Under the pieces are notes generated by a model. The model was not told the DNA's origin and ran no database searches. It saw only the letters and a program-made list of their open reading frames with translations. The translations under genes and the position numbers were made by a program. Shown here in pieces: positions 1 to 9,409 of a stretch of DNA of 64,000 bases; the stretch's first letter is position 1, and each line of letters opens with the position of its first letter. Source of the stretch: Chloroflexota bacterium (GTDB lineage Bacteria > Chloroflexota > UBA6077 > FW602-bin22); NCBI GenBank assembly GCA_004297775.1, contig SCUE01000017.1, positions 51,887 through 115,886 on the forward strand. The letters are read 5' to 3'.

Positions 1-52
1 CAGCGCGGCCAGGAGCTAGCCCCGGGCGAGATCTTCGGCCTTCCAGGCACGA

Positions 53-1570
53 GTGAGGAGCGCAATCAAAGGCGCGTCGATCGGTCGACGCGCCGAATTG
101 ATCGCGCTCGGGGTCATCGTCATCGCCGCGGTCGCGCTACGGGCGTGGGGCCTCGATTTTGGGCTGCCATTTCCGTACCACCTCGACGAGCCATACCTGG
201 TCGAGGCGGCCCGACGGATGCGCCAGACCGGCGACCTGAATCCGCGATTCTGGGACTACCCGACTCTCCAGATCTACGCGATCCTCGGACTGATCGCGTT
301 GCGCGAACGATTCACGGACCTCATCCCGTGGTTGGCTTCCCCGCCGCTGGACTATCTCCTGGGACGATCGCTCAATCTCGTCTACGTCGCCGTGACGATC
401 GTCGCGAGCGCGGCATCGGCGCGTCGCCTGGCCGGTCCCGCGGCCGGAATCACCGCCGCGCTCCTGATCGCAATCGCGGAGCGGCACAACCTGTCGTCCC
501 ATTTCTTGAAGGTCGATATCCTGACGGCCTGTTTCGCCTCGCTGACTCTGTTCGCCGCCCTCCGTTTGGCCGAACGACCGACCTGGCGAGCATATCTTCT
601 CGCCGGCATCGGCGTCGGGTTGACGACGGCGGGGAAGTACCCGGCCGCGACGGTGGCGGTCAGCGTCATCGCGGCACACGTCATCGCGACGCGGGGCGCG
701 TGGCTGACGCGCGCGCCCCGTCTCATCGTGGCCGGCGGCGTGGCGATCGCGAGTTTCGTCGCGGCGTCGCCATACACCGTTCTGGACTTCGCGACCTTCT
801 GGTCCTCGTTCAACAACGACATCGTCGCGTGGGCCGCCGGTGGTCACGCCGGGTGGGAAGGCGACGTCGTCGCGATGTACGCGCGGTGGTTGTTCCTCGA
901 CAACGACGCGATTCTGGCGTTGCTGGCCACGGTCGGCATCGCTGTGGCGGCTGTCCACCGGGACAGGTTGCCGATCGTCGCGATCGCATTCCCGGTCGTA
1001 TTCGCGATCGAACTGACGACGCTCTGGACGGTGCGCTTCCCCTGGTATCTCCTGCCGATCTACCCCCACCTGGCTGTCCTGGCCGGATACGGGCTGGTTG
1101 GCCTCTGGCGCGTGGCCGGGCGCGCGCACGTCGGGGCGCGGGCAGCAATCGGCGTCGCCGTGGTAGCGGGACTGGCCTATCAGGCGGCGGGATCGATCGA
1201 CCGCAGCGCGGCGCTGGCGAGCGAGGACGTTCGAACGACAGCGTTACGATGGATCGAGGCGAACGTGCCGCCGGGCAGCCACCTCGTACGCGAGGGGTAC
1301 ACGCCGCTGGTTCCGAATGGGTCGATTCGTGTGACAGATCTGTGGCACGCGATCGACCGGCCGGTATCCTGGTACGACGAGGCCGAGGTGGACTACGTCG
1401 TTCTGGGCAATTTCCTCCACGGACGGTACCTGCGTGATCCCGAGCGCTACCCGGTGCAGGCGACGGCCTACCGCGCCCTCATACGTCGTGCCGAGCGCGT
1501 GCGCCGTTTCGAAGGCTCGATGCTCGGCTCCTGGGGCGGGCAGATCGACGTCTATCGCATCGCGCGGTGA
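53..1570 (+). CDS. GT-C (family 39/PMT_2-like) membrane glycosyltransferase
   Basis: A 505-residue polytopic membrane protein, probably transferring a sugar from a polyprenyl-phosphate donor on the outer face of the membrane. The first hydrophobic helix spans about residues 15-34 and is followed by an acidic pair in YHLDEP (D45-E46), the position of the catalytic acid in GT-C enzymes. Some nine to eleven further helices follow, and a soluble C-terminal part starts at about residue 400. The start is GTG at 53. The family is clear from this architecture. Donor and acceptor cannot be told. Confidence 0.85.
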   Translation: MRSAIKGASIGRRAELIALGVIVIAAVALRAWGLDFGLPFPYHLDEPYLVEAARRMRQTGDLNPRFWDYPTLQIYAILGLIALRERFTDLIPWLASPPLDYLLGRSLNLVYVAVTIVASAASARRLAGPAAGITAALLIAIAERHNLSSHFLKVDILTACFASLTLFAALRLAERPTWRAYLLAGIGVGLTTAGKYPAATVAVSVIAAHVIATRGAWLTRAPRLIVAGGVAIASFVAASPYTVLDFATFWSSFNNDIVAWAAGGHAGWEGDVVAMYARWLFLDNDAILALLATVGIAVAAVHRDRLPIVAIAFPVVFAIELTTLWTVRFPWYLLPIYPHLAVLAGYGLVGLWRVAGRAHVGARAAIGVAVVAGLAYQAAGSIDRSAALASEDVRTTALRWIEANVPPGSHLVREGYTPLVPNGSIRVTDLWHAIDRPVSWYDEAEVDYVVLGNFLHGRYLRDPERYPVQATAYRALIRRAERVRRFEGSMLGSWGGQIDVYRIAR

Positions 1571-1614
1571 CCGATCGACTGCGCGTCGATGCGCGGCCGA
1601 AGTCGTGGGCCGCG

Positions 1615-2265
1615 TCAGCCCGGCACGACGAACGTCGGGAGAAGATACGCCAGCTTGATGTACTCGGACACAACGAAGAGCGCGGTCGTTTCATCGAGCC
1701 ACCATGTGGCGAGGTCGACCCGTGGCGGCGTTGCCGGCGCGGACGACACGTCGACTCCCGATCCACGAAAGATCGCGTCGAACACGAGAGCGGCGCGGCG
1801 GCTGTGCCAGTTGTCCGTCACGATCGCAATCCGCGTCCATCCGCGTTCGCGCGCGAGCCGGAGCGCGCCGCGAGCGTCGGTGACCGTCGAATCGCCGAGG
1901 TTGGTCGAGAGGATGGCGGCGCGTGGGACGCCGCGCCGCTCGAGTCGCTCGACCGACCATGCGGCATAGGTCGCCTCGCGCTCGCCGGCGACCGGGCCGC
2001 CGGTGGTCACGACGAGTGGCGCGATGCCGGATCGAAAGAGTTCGGCCGCGCGCGCTTCGCGGCTGCCATGCGTCTGGCCGCCACCGAGCACGACGATCGC
2101 GTCGGACGCTGCCAGCGGTGACGACCCGACGTCCAGCCATGTCCCGAGCGAGCGCATCACCCAGCCAAGGCTGATGAGAACGATCAGCAGGGTGACTCCG
2201 GCACCCAGAGCGACATTGCGAATGAGTCGACGGGGGATCCAATAGTAGCGTCGGTCCAACGCCAC
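1615..2265 (-). CDS. YdcF/SanA-like DUF218 membrane-anchored protein
   Basis: A 216-residue protein with one N-terminal membrane anchor (about residues 17-38) and a DUF218 domain. The typical blocks are visible in order: DAIVVLGGG near residue 54, VVTTGGP, and DNWHSRRA. Family members (YdcF, SanA, ElyC) act in envelope processes, but the reaction is not established. It is convergent with the upstream glycosyltransferase gene, 45 bp from its stop, and is followed at 2277 by a short same-strand gene. Confidence 0.85.
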   Translation of the reverse strand: MALDRRYYWIPRRLIRNVALGAGVTLLIVLISLGWVMRSLGTWLDVGSSPLAASDAIVVLGGGQTHGSREARAAELFRSGIAPLVVTTGGPVAGEREATYAAWSVERLERRGVPRAAILSTNLGDSTVTDARGALRLARERGWTRIAIVTDNWHSRRAALVFDAIFRGSGVDVSSAPATPPRVDLATWWLDETTALFVVSEYIKLAYLLPTFVVPG

Positions 2266-2276
2266 GTCGGGCCGGC

Positions 2277-2528
2277 TCAGGCGAGCTTGCGGCGAACTAT
2301 CTCCAGAAGCTCGGTGCGGTCGCCGAAACCGCCGTCGCGATACATCGAATGAATGAGCTCGTCGTCGACGCGCACGTCGTACGCGCCATCACCGGCCGGC
2401 TTGATGGTGATGCCATCGAGGTACATGTGGAATTCCTTCATAAGCGCGGCGGCAAGGTCGAGCGCCTCGTGGTCGTACCCGCATTCGGCGCAATAGTCGA
2501 TGCGGACTTTGATGGGACGGGCCGGCAC
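2277..2528 (-). CDS. Rdx family (SelW/SelT-like) thioredoxin-fold protein
   Basis: An 83-residue protein with an N-terminal beta strand followed by the redox motif YCAECGY (CxxC), as in the Rdx/SelW family. The second position is an ordinary Cys, so this is the non-selenium form. Length is normal for bacterial members (75-100 residues). A role in thiol redox chemistry is inferred from the family. It lies upstream of and on the same strand as the YdcF gene. Confidence 0.8.
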   Translation of the reverse strand: MPARPIKVRIDYCAECGYDHEALDLAAALMKEFHMYLDGITIKPAGDGAYDVRVDDELIHSMYRDGGFGDRTELLEIVRRKLA

Positions 2529-2727
2529 GGCTACCTCCGGTTTGGCAAGCGTGATCGGATGTTAGGACGATCGGACCCGTCCAAGACGGACCGCGGGCGG
2601 ACAATATACGCTCAGCGTGGGCGGAATCGTTCGACCCGTCAGCGCCGGCGCATGCATTGCGTCGGCACCGACACGAAACGACGCCGTTTCCGGGACGAAA
2701 CCGACCGCGCACGTCCCTCGCAATCCG

Positions 2728-3078
2728 ATGTCTCGGAAGCAACGCCGGACGCCGGCCGGGCGGTTCTACGCGCCAGCATTGACCGATGACGAGCGCGCCG
2801 CCCTCGAAGTGGCGGCTGGTCGCCCGCTCCTCGATGAGGAAATCGACGTTCTGCGAGTCCTGATCCGCCGAACGCTCGATCCCGACGGAGGCGCGCCGAA
2901 CATCGTCCTCGCCGGTCGGCTGATCGAAACGCTCGGGAGGCTCCTGCGGGCGCGGCAGATCGTGACCGGCTCACGGCGCGAATCCCCGGCCGACGTCCTG
3001 GCGCGACTCGGCATCGACGTATTGAAGGAGCTCGGAGCCACTGACGTCGACGCCAAGGACCCGGGGGCGCCAACGTGA
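2728..3078 (+). CDS. small protein of unknown function
   Basis: The track ORF begins at 2617, but the ATG at 2728 (MSRKQRRTPAGRF) gives a more natural 116-residue product with a basic start and an alpha-helical body. Its final four bases overlap the next gene (GTGA), so the two are translationally coupled. I do not recognise a family. Pairing with a 65-residue helical membrane-associated protein resembles small phage-derived gene pairs, and a phage-type capsid gene lies 11 kb away. That link is only a suggestion. Confidence 0.55.
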   Translation: MSRKQRRTPAGRFYAPALTDDERAALEVAAGRPLLDEEIDVLRVLIRRTLDPDGGAPNIVLAGRLIETLGRLLRARQIVTGSRRESPADVLARLGIDVLKELGATDVDAKDPGAPT

Positions 3079-3272
3079 GCGTGCCGCCGAGGCGCATTCG
3101 GCGGCAGCCGGTCGTCGCGACGGAAGCCCTCACCGCCTTCGAGTTGGTCACGCGTCGGGCGGTCGAGGACGTCGAGCGCGAAATCGCGCGGATTGACATG
3201 AAGGTGAACGCGCTCGTCGTCGGCATGGCCGTAACCGTCATCGGCGAAGTCTGGCGCGCCTTTACGCGCTGA
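3075..3272 (+). CDS. small coiled-coil protein with C-terminal hydrophobic helix
   Basis: A 65-residue product starting with a GTG that overlaps the stop of the upstream gene by four bases. The middle is heptad-like (RRAVEDVEREIARIDMKV) and the end is a hydrophobic segment (NALVVGMAVTVIGEVW) that could be a membrane helix. No family is recognised. The coupling to 2728-3078 suggests a shared role. Confidence 0.5.
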   Translation: MSVPPRRIRRQPVVATEALTAFELVTRRAVEDVEREIARIDMKVNALVVGMAVTVIGEVWRAFTR

Positions 3273-3469
3273 CTTCCTTACGATCCACGTCATCGGGACA
3301 CCGGAATGATGAGATCGCGACGACGATCTACATTCGACGGAGACCGTCGAATGGCGCTTCGCGCACATTACACGCAAGATGGTCGCGCGGCGATCGTCGC
3401 GAATAGACTGTCGGGACGATCGAGAGGTTTGCTCAGCGCTCGGCGCGGTCCGACAGGAGATGTAGTGCG

Positions 3470-3940
3470 GTGAAGCTCGTTGTAGGGTGCGACCACGCCG
3501 GTTTCCCGTTGAAGGGACCGGTCATCGCGGCGTTGCGTGAATGGGGCCACGAGATCGTCGCCGAGGTCGGCAGCCAGTTGGGCGAACGAGCCGATTTTCC
3601 GGACATCGCTCGCGCGCTGAGCGTGCCGATCCGCGATGGCCGCGCCGAGCGCGGGATCATGGTCTGCGGCACGGGAATCGGCGCCTGTATGGCCGCGAAC
3701 AAGATTCCAGGTGTGCGCGCGGCGCTCTGCCACGACGTGTATTCCGCGCACCAGTGCGTCGAGCACGACGACGCCAACGTGCTCTGCCTCGGCGCGCAGG
3801 TCATCGGCGACAAGCTCGCGCTCGACCTCGTACGCACCTACCTCGGCGCGACGATGTCGGACGACCCCTATTTCCGGGGGCGGCTCGTCGCAATGGCCGA
3901 GATGGAGCGCGCCGCGGCGCGAGAACTGGCCGGGCGCTGA
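3470..3940 (+). CDS. rpiB: ribose-5-phosphate isomerase B
   Basis: A 156-residue RpiB/LacAB-type sugar-phosphate isomerase interconverting ribose-5-P and ribulose-5-P in the pentose phosphate pathway. Visible hallmarks are CDHAG at residues 7-11, the catalytic Cys in MVCGTGIG (C66), the anion-holding GTGIG loop and CVEHDDANVLCLG with H99. Length and motif spacing match the family. It precedes gtrA by 31 bp but has no obvious functional tie to it. Confidence 0.95.
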   Translation: MKLVVGCDHAGFPLKGPVIAALREWGHEIVAEVGSQLGERADFPDIARALSVPIRDGRAERGIMVCGTGIGACMAANKIPGVRAALCHDVYSAHQCVEHDDANVLCLGAQVIGDKLALDLVRTYLGATMSDDPYFRGRLVAMAEMERAAARELAGR

Positions 3941-3971
3941 GGGTCAAGTTCGTCCTATCGTCGCCGACCGC

Positions 3972-4412
3972 GTGACCACCGATCGGCTGCGCGTCGCGCG
4001 CTGGATCGCCGTCGCGCTCTTCTTCGTCGCGGTCGATCTGGCGGCACTTTCCATCCTGATCGATGGCCTGGGGCTAGCGGTCTGGATTGCCAGTCTGATC
4101 GAAGGTGAGGCCGCCGCGCTGGTTCGATTCCTTCTGAACGATCGCTTCGTCTTCGGCAATCGCTATCCGACGTTGGGGCGACTCTGGCGCTACCACGTCG
4201 CGACCGCCGTGGCGATGGCGGCGTGGTGGGCTGGCTTGAACGTGGCCGTTGCGCTGGGCAACCACTACGCGTTCGGTGTCATCGCCGGATCGGGTCTTTC
4301 GTTCGGCGTGAGCCTGGCGTCCAACTTCCTGTGGGTCTGGCGAAGGCCGGTGACCGACGCGGCGGAGGTGCCGAGCGCAAGCGGCAACCGAGATATGATC
4401 GCGCCGGGGTGA
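3972..4412 (+). CDS. GtrA family membrane protein
   Basis: About 146 residues with four transmembrane helices. The typical GtrA features are RFLLNDRFVFGNR after helix two and SNFLWVWRR at the end of helix four. Family members are thought to help move polyprenyl-linked sugars across the membrane. The GTG at 3972 removes the long extension in the track that only shadows rpiB. The stop (TGA) overlaps a GTG (GTGA at 4409) that could start the next gene. Confidence 0.8.
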   Translation: MTTDRLRVARWIAVALFFVAVDLAALSILIDGLGLAVWIASLIEGEAAALVRFLLNDRFVFGNRYPTLGRLWRYHVATAVAMAAWWAGLNVAVALGNHYAFGVIAGSGLSFGVSLASNFLWVWRRPVTDAAEVPSASGNRDMIAPG

Positions 4413-4444
4413 TCCGCGAATCGGAACCCCGATGGTGGACGTCG

Positions 4445-5890
4445 ATGGTGATTGACCGCGGACCAGCGCGCCGACACACGAGCGCGAGCTACAGCCTGAC
4501 GATACGCACCGAGACCGCGAACCTGCCGGGTACCCTGGCGCGCGTTCTCACGGCGATCGGCAACGAGGGCGGCAATCTCGGCCAGATCGAAATGATCGAG
4601 TCGACCGACGACCGACGCGTCCGCGAGATCGTCGTCATGGCGCGCGACGAGGCTCACGGCCACGCGATCGTCGATCACCTTTCGGAATTGGAAGGCGTCC
4701 ATCTGGCGCACGTGATCGACCGGACGTTTCGTGCGCACGAGGGTGGAAAGATCGAGGTCGTCGGCCGCTCGCCGATCGCGACGCGCGAGGACCTGAGCAT
4801 GGTGTACACGCCGGGTGTCGCCCGCGTCTGTATGGCGATACGTGACGAGCCGTCCACGCAATGGACGTATACGAGCAAGCAGAGCACGGTCGCGGTCGTC
4901 ACCGACGGATCGGCCGTGCTTGGGCTTGGCAACATCGGGCCAGCCGCGGCCCAGCCGGTGATGGAAGGCAAGTGCGTCATCTTCAAGACGTTTGCCGATG
5001 TCAACGCCTTTCCGATCTGCCTCGCGACCCAGGATCCCGACGAGATCGTTGCGACAGTCGAACGCATCGCGCCGGTGTTCGGCGGCATCAACATCGAGGA
5101 CATCGCGGCGCCGCAATGCTTCGAGATCGAGGCGCGGCTGCGGTCGCGGCTGGACATTCCGGTGATGCACGACGACCAGCATGCGACCGCGATCGTCGTC
5201 CTGGCAGCCCTGACGAACGCGCTCAAACTTGTCGGAAAGTCGCTCGACGCGGCGCGGATCGTCATCAACGGATCCGGCGCGGCCGGGATCGCAACCGCTC
5301 GCATCCTCCTTCTGGCTGGCGCGAAGGACATCGTGCTGTGTGACCGGGCCGGAGTCGTCGCGGCCGATCGCGCAGACCACATGAATCCGTACAAGTCCGA
5401 CATCGCCCGGGTCACGAATCCCCGCGGCGTACACGGGACGGTCGGTCAGGCGATGCGCGCCGCGGACGCGTTCATCGGCCTCTCGGCGCCGGGCGCGATC
5501 ACGATCGATGATGTCGCGGCGATGGGTCGTGACCCGATCGTTTTCGCGATGGCAAATCCGGAGCCGGAGATTCGGCCCGAGGCGCTGATCGACATCGCGC
5601 GAGTCGTCGGCACCGGTCGTAGCGACTACCCAAATCAGATTAACAACTCGCTGGCGTTTCCGGGCCTGTTCCGCGGCGCGCTCGACACGCGGGCACGCGA
5701 GATCAATGACGAGATGAAATTGGCCGCCGCGGCCGCGATCGCCGATCTGGTCGCGAGTGACGAACTGGCGGATAACTACATCATTCCGAGCATGTTCGAC
5801 CGGCGGGTGGCGCCGGCGGTGATCGACGCGACCCGCCGCGCGGCGATCGCGAGCGGCGTGGCGCGGGTTGACACCGCGCTATCGTCCTGA
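4445..5890 (+). CDS. NAD-dependent malic enzyme with N-terminal ACT domain
   Basis: Oxidative decarboxylation of malate to pyruvate. An ACT regulatory domain (about residues 10-85, motif ETANLPGTLARVLTAIG) precedes a complete malic enzyme. Seen in order are VYTPGVARVC (catalytic Tyr), TDGSAVLGLGNIGP, MEGKCVIFK (catalytic Lys region), NIEDIAAPQCFEIE and MHDDQHATAIV (metal ligands), and the NAD-binding GSGAAGIA. The ATG at 4445 is used. A GTG at 4409 overlapping the gtrA stop would add 12 residues and translational coupling. The ACT domain implies control by an amino acid or similar ligand. Confidence 0.93.
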   Translation: MVIDRGPARRHTSASYSLTIRTETANLPGTLARVLTAIGNEGGNLGQIEMIESTDDRRVREIVVMARDEAHGHAIVDHLSELEGVHLAHVIDRTFRAHEGGKIEVVGRSPIATREDLSMVYTPGVARVCMAIRDEPSTQWTYTSKQSTVAVVTDGSAVLGLGNIGPAAAQPVMEGKCVIFKTFADVNAFPICLATQDPDEIVATVERIAPVFGGINIEDIAAPQCFEIEARLRSRLDIPVMHDDQHATAIVVLAALTNALKLVGKSLDAARIVINGSGAAGIATARILLLAGAKDIVLCDRAGVVAADRADHMNPYKSDIARVTNPRGVHGTVGQAMRAADAFIGLSAPGAITIDDVAAMGRDPIVFAMANPEPEIRPEALIDIARVVGTGRSDYPNQINNSLAFPGLFRGALDTRAREINDEMKLAAAAAIADLVASDELADNYIIPSMFDRRVAPAVIDATRRAAIASGVARVDTALSS

Positions 5891-5946
5891 TAGCGTCCGC
5901 GCTCGCTCCCGCTCTTCAACTGTCAGCCCCGAGGAGAACGCCCCCT

Positions 5947-7032
5947 GTGACGCGACACCGCGCATTGATGGTCGGCGCCGGCGGCATGGCCGGTCGCTGG
6001 GTGAAGGCGTTCCTGCCACTGCACGCCGATCGGGTCGAGATCGTCGGTCTTGTCGATGTGAATGCGACGACCCTGAACGACACGGCCGACGCGATTGGTC
6101 TGGCGCGCAAACGCCGCTTCACGTCGATCCCGTCCGCGTTCGACTCAGTCAGTGATGCGGAATGCTGCCTGATCGCGGTGCCTCCACAATTCCACGAAGA
6201 CGCGGCGGTCCGCGCGGCCGAGCGTGGCTGGGCGGTCCTGAGTGAGAAGCCGATGGCAGACAGCTGGGATGCGTGCGGGCGCATCTATCGGGCCGCGACG
6301 CGCGCCGGCATCAAGATGCAGGTGATGCAGAACTACCGGTACATCGCCGCGACCTGGACGCTGCGCGACGTGTTGCGATCGGGAGAGCTTGGTCGCATCA
6401 ACTACGTGATGGCGCGCTTCGCGGCCGACTACCGCGAATGGCTCTCGTGGGGGGCCGAGTTTCGGCACACGATGCAACACGCGCTCCTGCTCGAGGGCGC
6501 GGTCCATCACTTCGACATGATTCGCAACCTGACCGGAGGCGACTGCCAGCGCATCGCTGGTTGGGAGTGGAACCCGGCCTGGTCATCGTCGAAGGGCCAG
6601 TTCAATAACCTGTATGTGCTCAACATGTCGAACGGCGTTCACGCGGTGTACGAGGGACACGGCACGGCTGGCGGCGAGCAGAACACCTGGCACGAAGAGC
6701 AGTACCGCGTCGAGTGCGAGACCGGCGCCGTCACGGTCGGGCGCGACAAAATCGTCCGCATCCACCAGTTCCGTCGCGGTGGCGGACTCTCGACCAGGGA
6801 AGTTCCGCTGCTCAAGCCTGCGCACCCCGGTCACTCGGCGGTCAAGGATCAGGGCCACGGCGCCGTGATGGGTCAGTTCTTCGATTGGCTCGATGGCGGA
6901 CCGGCTCCCGAGACGACGATTCAGGACAATGTCAAGAGCGTCGCGATCGTGTTCGCGGCGATCGAGGCATCGCGGACGAGTCAGAGCGTCGATGTCGCGG
7001 CGATGGTTGAGCGCGCCGCGTCGGACGCGTAA
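5947..7032 (+). CDS. Gfo/Idh/MocA family oxidoreductase
   Basis: A 361-residue NAD(P)-dependent sugar or inositol-type dehydrogenase. The Rossmann motif is VGAGGMAGRW at the N-terminus, followed by the family's EKPMADS block (Lys for cofactor/substrate) and a C-terminal alpha/beta substrate domain. The GTG start is preceded by a clear Shine-Dalgarno, GAGGAG at about 5931. It leads a run of same-strand genes (lipoprotein, two permeases, epimerase, MBL hydrolase, TIM-barrel isomerase), which points to uptake and oxidation of a sugar or sugar acid. The exact substrate is unknown. Confidence 0.9.
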   Translation: MTRHRALMVGAGGMAGRWVKAFLPLHADRVEIVGLVDVNATTLNDTADAIGLARKRRFTSIPSAFDSVSDAECCLIAVPPQFHEDAAVRAAERGWAVLSEKPMADSWDACGRIYRAATRAGIKMQVMQNYRYIAATWTLRDVLRSGELGRINYVMARFAADYREWLSWGAEFRHTMQHALLLEGAVHHFDMIRNLTGGDCQRIAGWEWNPAWSSSKGQFNNLYVLNMSNGVHAVYEGHGTAGGEQNTWHEEQYRVECETGAVTVGRDKIVRIHQFRRGGGLSTREVPLLKPAHPGHSAVKDQGHGAVMGQFFDWLDGGPAPETTIQDNVKSVAIVFAAIEASRTSQSVDVAAMVERAASDA

Positions 7033-7072
7033 TCTTCGCATACAGCAATGGCGCACAAGGAGAAAGCAAAGA

Positions 7073-8470
7073 ATGGCAATCAATCCGATTCCGATCAGTC
7101 GCCGCCGTATGCTCGGCCTGGGCGCGGGAGCGGCCGCGTTCGTCGCGCTGGCCGCCTGTGGTCAGGCCGCCCCGACAGCCGCGCCGGCGAAGCCAGCCGA
7201 ACCGGCCAAGCCCGCCGAGGCCGCGAAGCCGGTGGAGGCCGCGAAGCCGGTGGAGGCCGCCAAGCCGGCGCCGGCCGCGTCGAGCCCGAGCAGAGCGAAG
7301 GGCGCGAACCTACGCATCCTGCTGTGGCAGAGCTACAAGTATGAGGGTATCGCGACCTACGCCAAGGAGTTCGAGGACCTCACCGGCGCGAAACTCACCT
7401 TTGACCCGGTCGCCGATGCCGAACTGCCGTCGAAGCAGATCGTCACCCTCTCCGGCAAGACCGGCGAATATGACCTGACGACGGTCGACGAGCCGTACAT
7501 GCCGGCCTACAGCTCGTTCCTGTCCGAGCTTGACCCCTATGTTCAAGGGGACAAGTTCCCGAAGGAGGACTGGGTGCCCGTCATGTGGGACGCTGGCGTC
7601 TTCAATGGCAAGACGTACGCAGTCGCCTTCGACCCGAACGTCCAGATCTTCATCTACCGGAAGGATGTCTTCGAGCAGAAGGGCATCAAGGTCCCGACGA
7701 AGTTCAGCGAGGCGTACGAGGCCGCCAAGAAGATTCAGGGCGACCAGATGGCCGGTTGGGTGATGATGGCAATTCGGAACGCCCAGACTGGCATCAACGC
7801 CTGGACGTTCCTGACGACCTGGGGCAACGAGATCTTCGACGACAAGTTCCAGCCCGCGTTCGACAATGACAAGGGCTACCAGGCGCTGGAGTTCTACAAG
7901 AAGGCGATCGACACGGTCATGCCGAAGGGCGTGCTCGGCATGGACTACGCGGCGATGAACGCGGAGTACCGCCAGGGCAAGGCCGGATTCATGCAGCAGT
8001 GGGCGTCGATCGCGCCTGGTATCAAGACCTCGAAGGACAGCGTTGTCGCGGACAAGACGGGCTACGCGGCCGCGCTCGGCGAGGAGAAGCGACACTCGAT
8101 GCGCGGCGTCTGGTCGTGGGGCCTTCCGGCCGACGGCAAGCAGCGCGACGCGGCCTGGGAGTTCGTGAAGTGGTTCACGACCCCCGAGTCGATGATGAAG
8201 TACGTGAAGTCCGGAGCCGGCAATAGCCCGCGCCTGGCGGTGCTGGACAGCCCTGAGTTCCAGAAGTCGTTCGACCACGCGCCGGCCTTGGCCGAAACGT
8301 TCAAGATCGCGAAGAAGCGCCCGATCTTCAAGGAGTACAACGAGATCCTCGATGCGCTGAATATCATGGGCTCGAAGGTGTGCACCGGCGAGGCGAGCCC
8401 GAAGGATGCCATCAAGGAAGCCTCGGGCAAGCTGAGCGAAGTCATGAAGCGCGGTGGCTACCTGAAGTAG
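7073..8470 (+). CDS. sugar ABC transporter substrate-binding lipoprotein
   Basis: A 465-residue family 1 extracellular solute-binding protein. The N-terminus has SRRRMLGLGAGAAAF, a twin-arginine-like signal, and a lipobox ending in AAC. A low-complexity linker of repeated AKPAE/AKPVE units tethers the binding domain (about residue 80 onward). The ATG at 7073 is chosen because AAGGAG lies 10 bases upstream. The track start at 6893 overlaps the preceding gene. With the two following permeases it forms an importer lacking a dedicated ATPase, which probably uses a shared MsmK-type ATPase encoded elsewhere. Confidence 0.93.
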   Translation: MAINPIPISRRRMLGLGAGAAAFVALAACGQAAPTAAPAKPAEPAKPAEAAKPVEAAKPVEAAKPAPAASSPSRAKGANLRILLWQSYKYEGIATYAKEFEDLTGAKLTFDPVADAELPSKQIVTLSGKTGEYDLTTVDEPYMPAYSSFLSELDPYVQGDKFPKEDWVPVMWDAGVFNGKTYAVAFDPNVQIFIYRKDVFEQKGIKVPTKFSEAYEAAKKIQGDQMAGWVMMAIRNAQTGINAWTFLTTWGNEIFDDKFQPAFDNDKGYQALEFYKKAIDTVMPKGVLGMDYAAMNAEYRQGKAGFMQQWASIAPGIKTSKDSVVADKTGYAAALGEEKRHSMRGVWSWGLPADGKQRDAAWEFVKWFTTPESMMKYVKSGAGNSPRLAVLDSPEFQKSFDHAPALAETFKIAKKRPIFKEYNEILDALNIMGSKVCTGEASPKDAIKEASGKLSEVMKRGGYLK

Positions 8471-8497
8471 TTCCCGGCCAAGCGAAAACTACCGAAC

Positions 8498-9409
8498 GTG
8501 GCACGCGCGATCGCGACGGCGCCGGCCAGGCGCCGTCGGCGGCTGCGCTGGGAGCCGTACCTGCTCCTTGCGCCGTCGCTTGTCATCACCGTCGCGATCC
8601 TGCTCTTCCCGCTCGGGTTCTCGCTGCTCGTCAGCTTCCAGGACTACACGCTGGCGCGGCCCGACTATCGACCGTTCGTCGGTATCGCGAACTACGTCAG
8701 CGTGGTGACGCAGCCCGGTCTGGCTCTGGCGCTCTGGAACACATTCGTGTTCACGGCCGGCTCCGTCAGTTTGCAGTTCTTGCTCGGGCTCGGATTCGCC
8801 CTCTTGATGAGCCGCGAGTTCCGCGGCCACGGCGTGATTCGCACGTGTCTGATGCTGCCGCTCTTCCTGACACCCTCGATCGTGGCGCTGAACTGGTCGT
8901 TCATGTTTTACCCGCGCACCGGCGTCATTCCGTGGTTGCTGTCGCTGGTTGGCGCGCCCGCGAACTACCCGTACCTGGCCGATCCGAACACCGCGATGGC
9001 GAGCCTGATCGTCGTCGAGGTCTGGCGGGCGACGCCATTCATGTTCATCATCCTGCTGGCTGGCATCCAGTCGCTGCCGCAAGAGACGCTGGAAGCGGCC
9101 GCGATCGATGGCGCGAACGCTTGGCAGACGCTGCGTCACATTATGTTGCCACTCTTGATGCCGTTGATTCTGGTGGCGCTGACGATCCGCGGGATGGACG
9201 CCTTCCGCGAGTTTGACCTGATCTACCTCTTGACCGGCGGCGGCCCGGGCCAGAAGACCGAGGTCATCTCGATGCTGGCCTACAACATGGGCTTCAAGTT
9301 CTTCGACATGGGCCGGGCCTCGGCGCTGGCCTACGTGATCCTCTTCCTGGTGCTGCTGCTGAGCATCTACTTCGTGCGACGACTGCGCGACATGCAGGCG
9401 TCGTCGTGA
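8498..9409 (+). CDS. ABC transporter permease (MalF/UgpA type)
   Basis: A 303-residue inner-membrane permease with six predicted helices. The EAA loop that contacts the ATPase is visible as EAAAIDGANAWQTLRHIMLP. It follows the binding protein by 27 bp and overlaps the next permease by four bases (GTGA), so the three form one transcription unit. Confidence 0.93.
   Translation: MARAIATAPARRRRRLRWEPYLLLAPSLVITVAILLFPLGFSLLVSFQDYTLARPDYRPFVGIANYVSVVTQPGLALALWNTFVFTAGSVSLQFLLGLGFALLMSREFRGHGVIRTCLMLPLFLTPSIVALNWSFMFYPRTGVIPWLLSLVGAPANYPYLADPNTAMASLIVVEVWRATPFMFIILLAGIQSLPQETLEAAAIDGANAWQTLRHIMLPLLMPLILVALTIRGMDAFREFDLIYLLTGGGPGQKTEVISMLAYNMGFKFFDMGRASALAYVILFLVLLLSIYFVRRLRDMQASS

Noticed and set aside
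137-1129. Long minus-strand ORFs opposite the glycosyltransferase (330 and 112 residues)
   Set aside because: Composition is Arg/Asp/Gln-rich with no domain; antisense shadow of a GC-rich gene.
4117-4131. TGGTTCGATTCC, like a tRNA T-loop
   Set aside because: Lies inside gtrA coding sequence and no cloverleaf arms or anticodon stem can be drawn around it.
4265-5434. 389-residue minus-strand ORF opposite the malic enzyme
   Set aside because: No recognisable domain and exactly antisense to a well supported gene.
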